Source: Puffinus mauretanicus (Eukaryota > Chordata > Aves > Procellariiformes > Procellariidae). Taken from it: a stretch of 64,000 nt of DNA. The notes below the pieces were generated by a model that did not search any database, was not told the origin of the DNA, and saw only the letters and a list, made by a program, of their open reading frames with translations. Positions 63,401 to 64,000 of the stretch are shown one piece after another; the stretch's first letter is position 1, and each line of letters starts with the position of its first letter. The stretch covers positions 2,046,001 through 2,110,000 of the forward strand of contig JAJKFH010002198.1 of assembly GCA_023333565.1 (NCBI GenBank). Reading direction: 5' to 3'. Made by a program: the position numbers and the translations under genes.

Positions 63401-64000
63401 CACAAATGGTTAGATGCATTATCGTATTTGCATCTGATTTCACATAGTACGTACATTTACAGAACGGCATAGTTCATGCATTTAAATCCACGCTGATTAT
63501 CACGCACATCTCTTACTGGTGATAATTCTTAATAATGACGCAATCGGTCCTGGTATTATACATAAATATTGTACGTGTGCTGGTATCATTTGTATGTTAA
63601 AAATACAGTTTGGAGTAAGTAAAAGAAAACAATTTGACCAGGACAGCAAAAAAATTTGGTTTTCTCTTTTTGTGGGGAAAATAGAAAGCGACTTCCCATT
63701 TTTGGCTGTGGTATTTCTTTCAGAATAAAAAATTGTGTCCGCCCCAGCTGTCTGAAGGAATGTATCCACACGCTGCAGTCCAAATTTATATTATTGTAGT
63801 CTAAATAGCATGCTTCCTTTTTTTTGTTTCTTTCTTCCCTTCTTTATAAGTTTCTGACAATCATTTGCCTTTAATCACTTAGACCATTTTTTCCTAGGCA
63901 TTATCTACTGCAGTGATGTTGCCACCACAATTCTGAAACTGCAGGTTTGAACTGAGAATGTGTAATAATTTATTTTAAATGTAATAGTAATAATTTAGGG
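60481..64000. other. Unique AT-rich flank, nothing recognised
   Basis: The last 3.5 kb hold no identifiable gene or repeat family. A C run lies near 60832-60838 and a run of nine G near 62680. Open frames are short and without domains. Confidence 0.55.

Noticed and set aside
1..64000. Possible defence system, operon, CRISPR array or other multi-gene system
   Set aside because: Sequence composition, CR1 and LTR content show a vertebrate genome. No regularly spaced repeats, clustered same-strand genes or conserved enzyme domains are present outside CR1.

Overview
The window looks like a gene-poor, AT-rich piece of a bird nuclear genome. The evidence is a CR1 LINE with the avian-type 3' end (ATTCTATG octamers), several older CR1 scraps, and one intact solo LTR of the kind common in avian ERVL-like families. 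No bacterial or plasmid features are present: there are no operons, ribosome binding sites, CRISPR arrays or rRNA/tRNA genes. I recognise no host protein-coding gene. The long open frames outside CR1 show no family signature and are no longer than chance allows in 64 kb read in six frames. The window is most likely intergenic or inside a large intron. Layout from left to right: a unique AT-rich flank runs to about 2.6 kb. At 2.63-4.33 kb a minus-strand CR1 (about 1.57 kb, 5'-truncated, reverse transcriptase broken by frameshifts) sits inside an older plus-strand CR1 3' end. At 5.97-6.30 kb a 54-bp purine tract with a G-quadruplex pattern lies beside a small CpG island, the best promoter-like candidate here. 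Two diverged copies of one unidentified GC-rich repeat lie in inverted orientation at 7.15-7.49 kb and 10.45-10.79 kb. An old CR1 3' end is at 13.75-13.90 kb. At 15.95-16.83 kb a block of ordinary GC content keeps an unusual number of CpGs and carries four inverted repeats in a row, so it is a candidate conserved non-coding element. Further old CR1 pieces are at 27.66 kb (plus strand) and 46.15-46.43 kb (minus strand, internally deleted). Two nearly identical 240-bp direct repeats lie 2.29 kb apart at 41.4 and 43.7 kb. A four-unit tandem repeat is at 56.18 kb. The solo LTR (59,937-60,475) has a perfect 5-bp target duplication, a consensus CRE, a TATA box and a poly(A) signal. The rest is unique AT-rich sequence with homopolymer tracts and scattered palindromes. 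There is no sign of genes working together. The window records layered retrotransposition plus a few possible regulatory sites, and no new multi-gene system could be supported.
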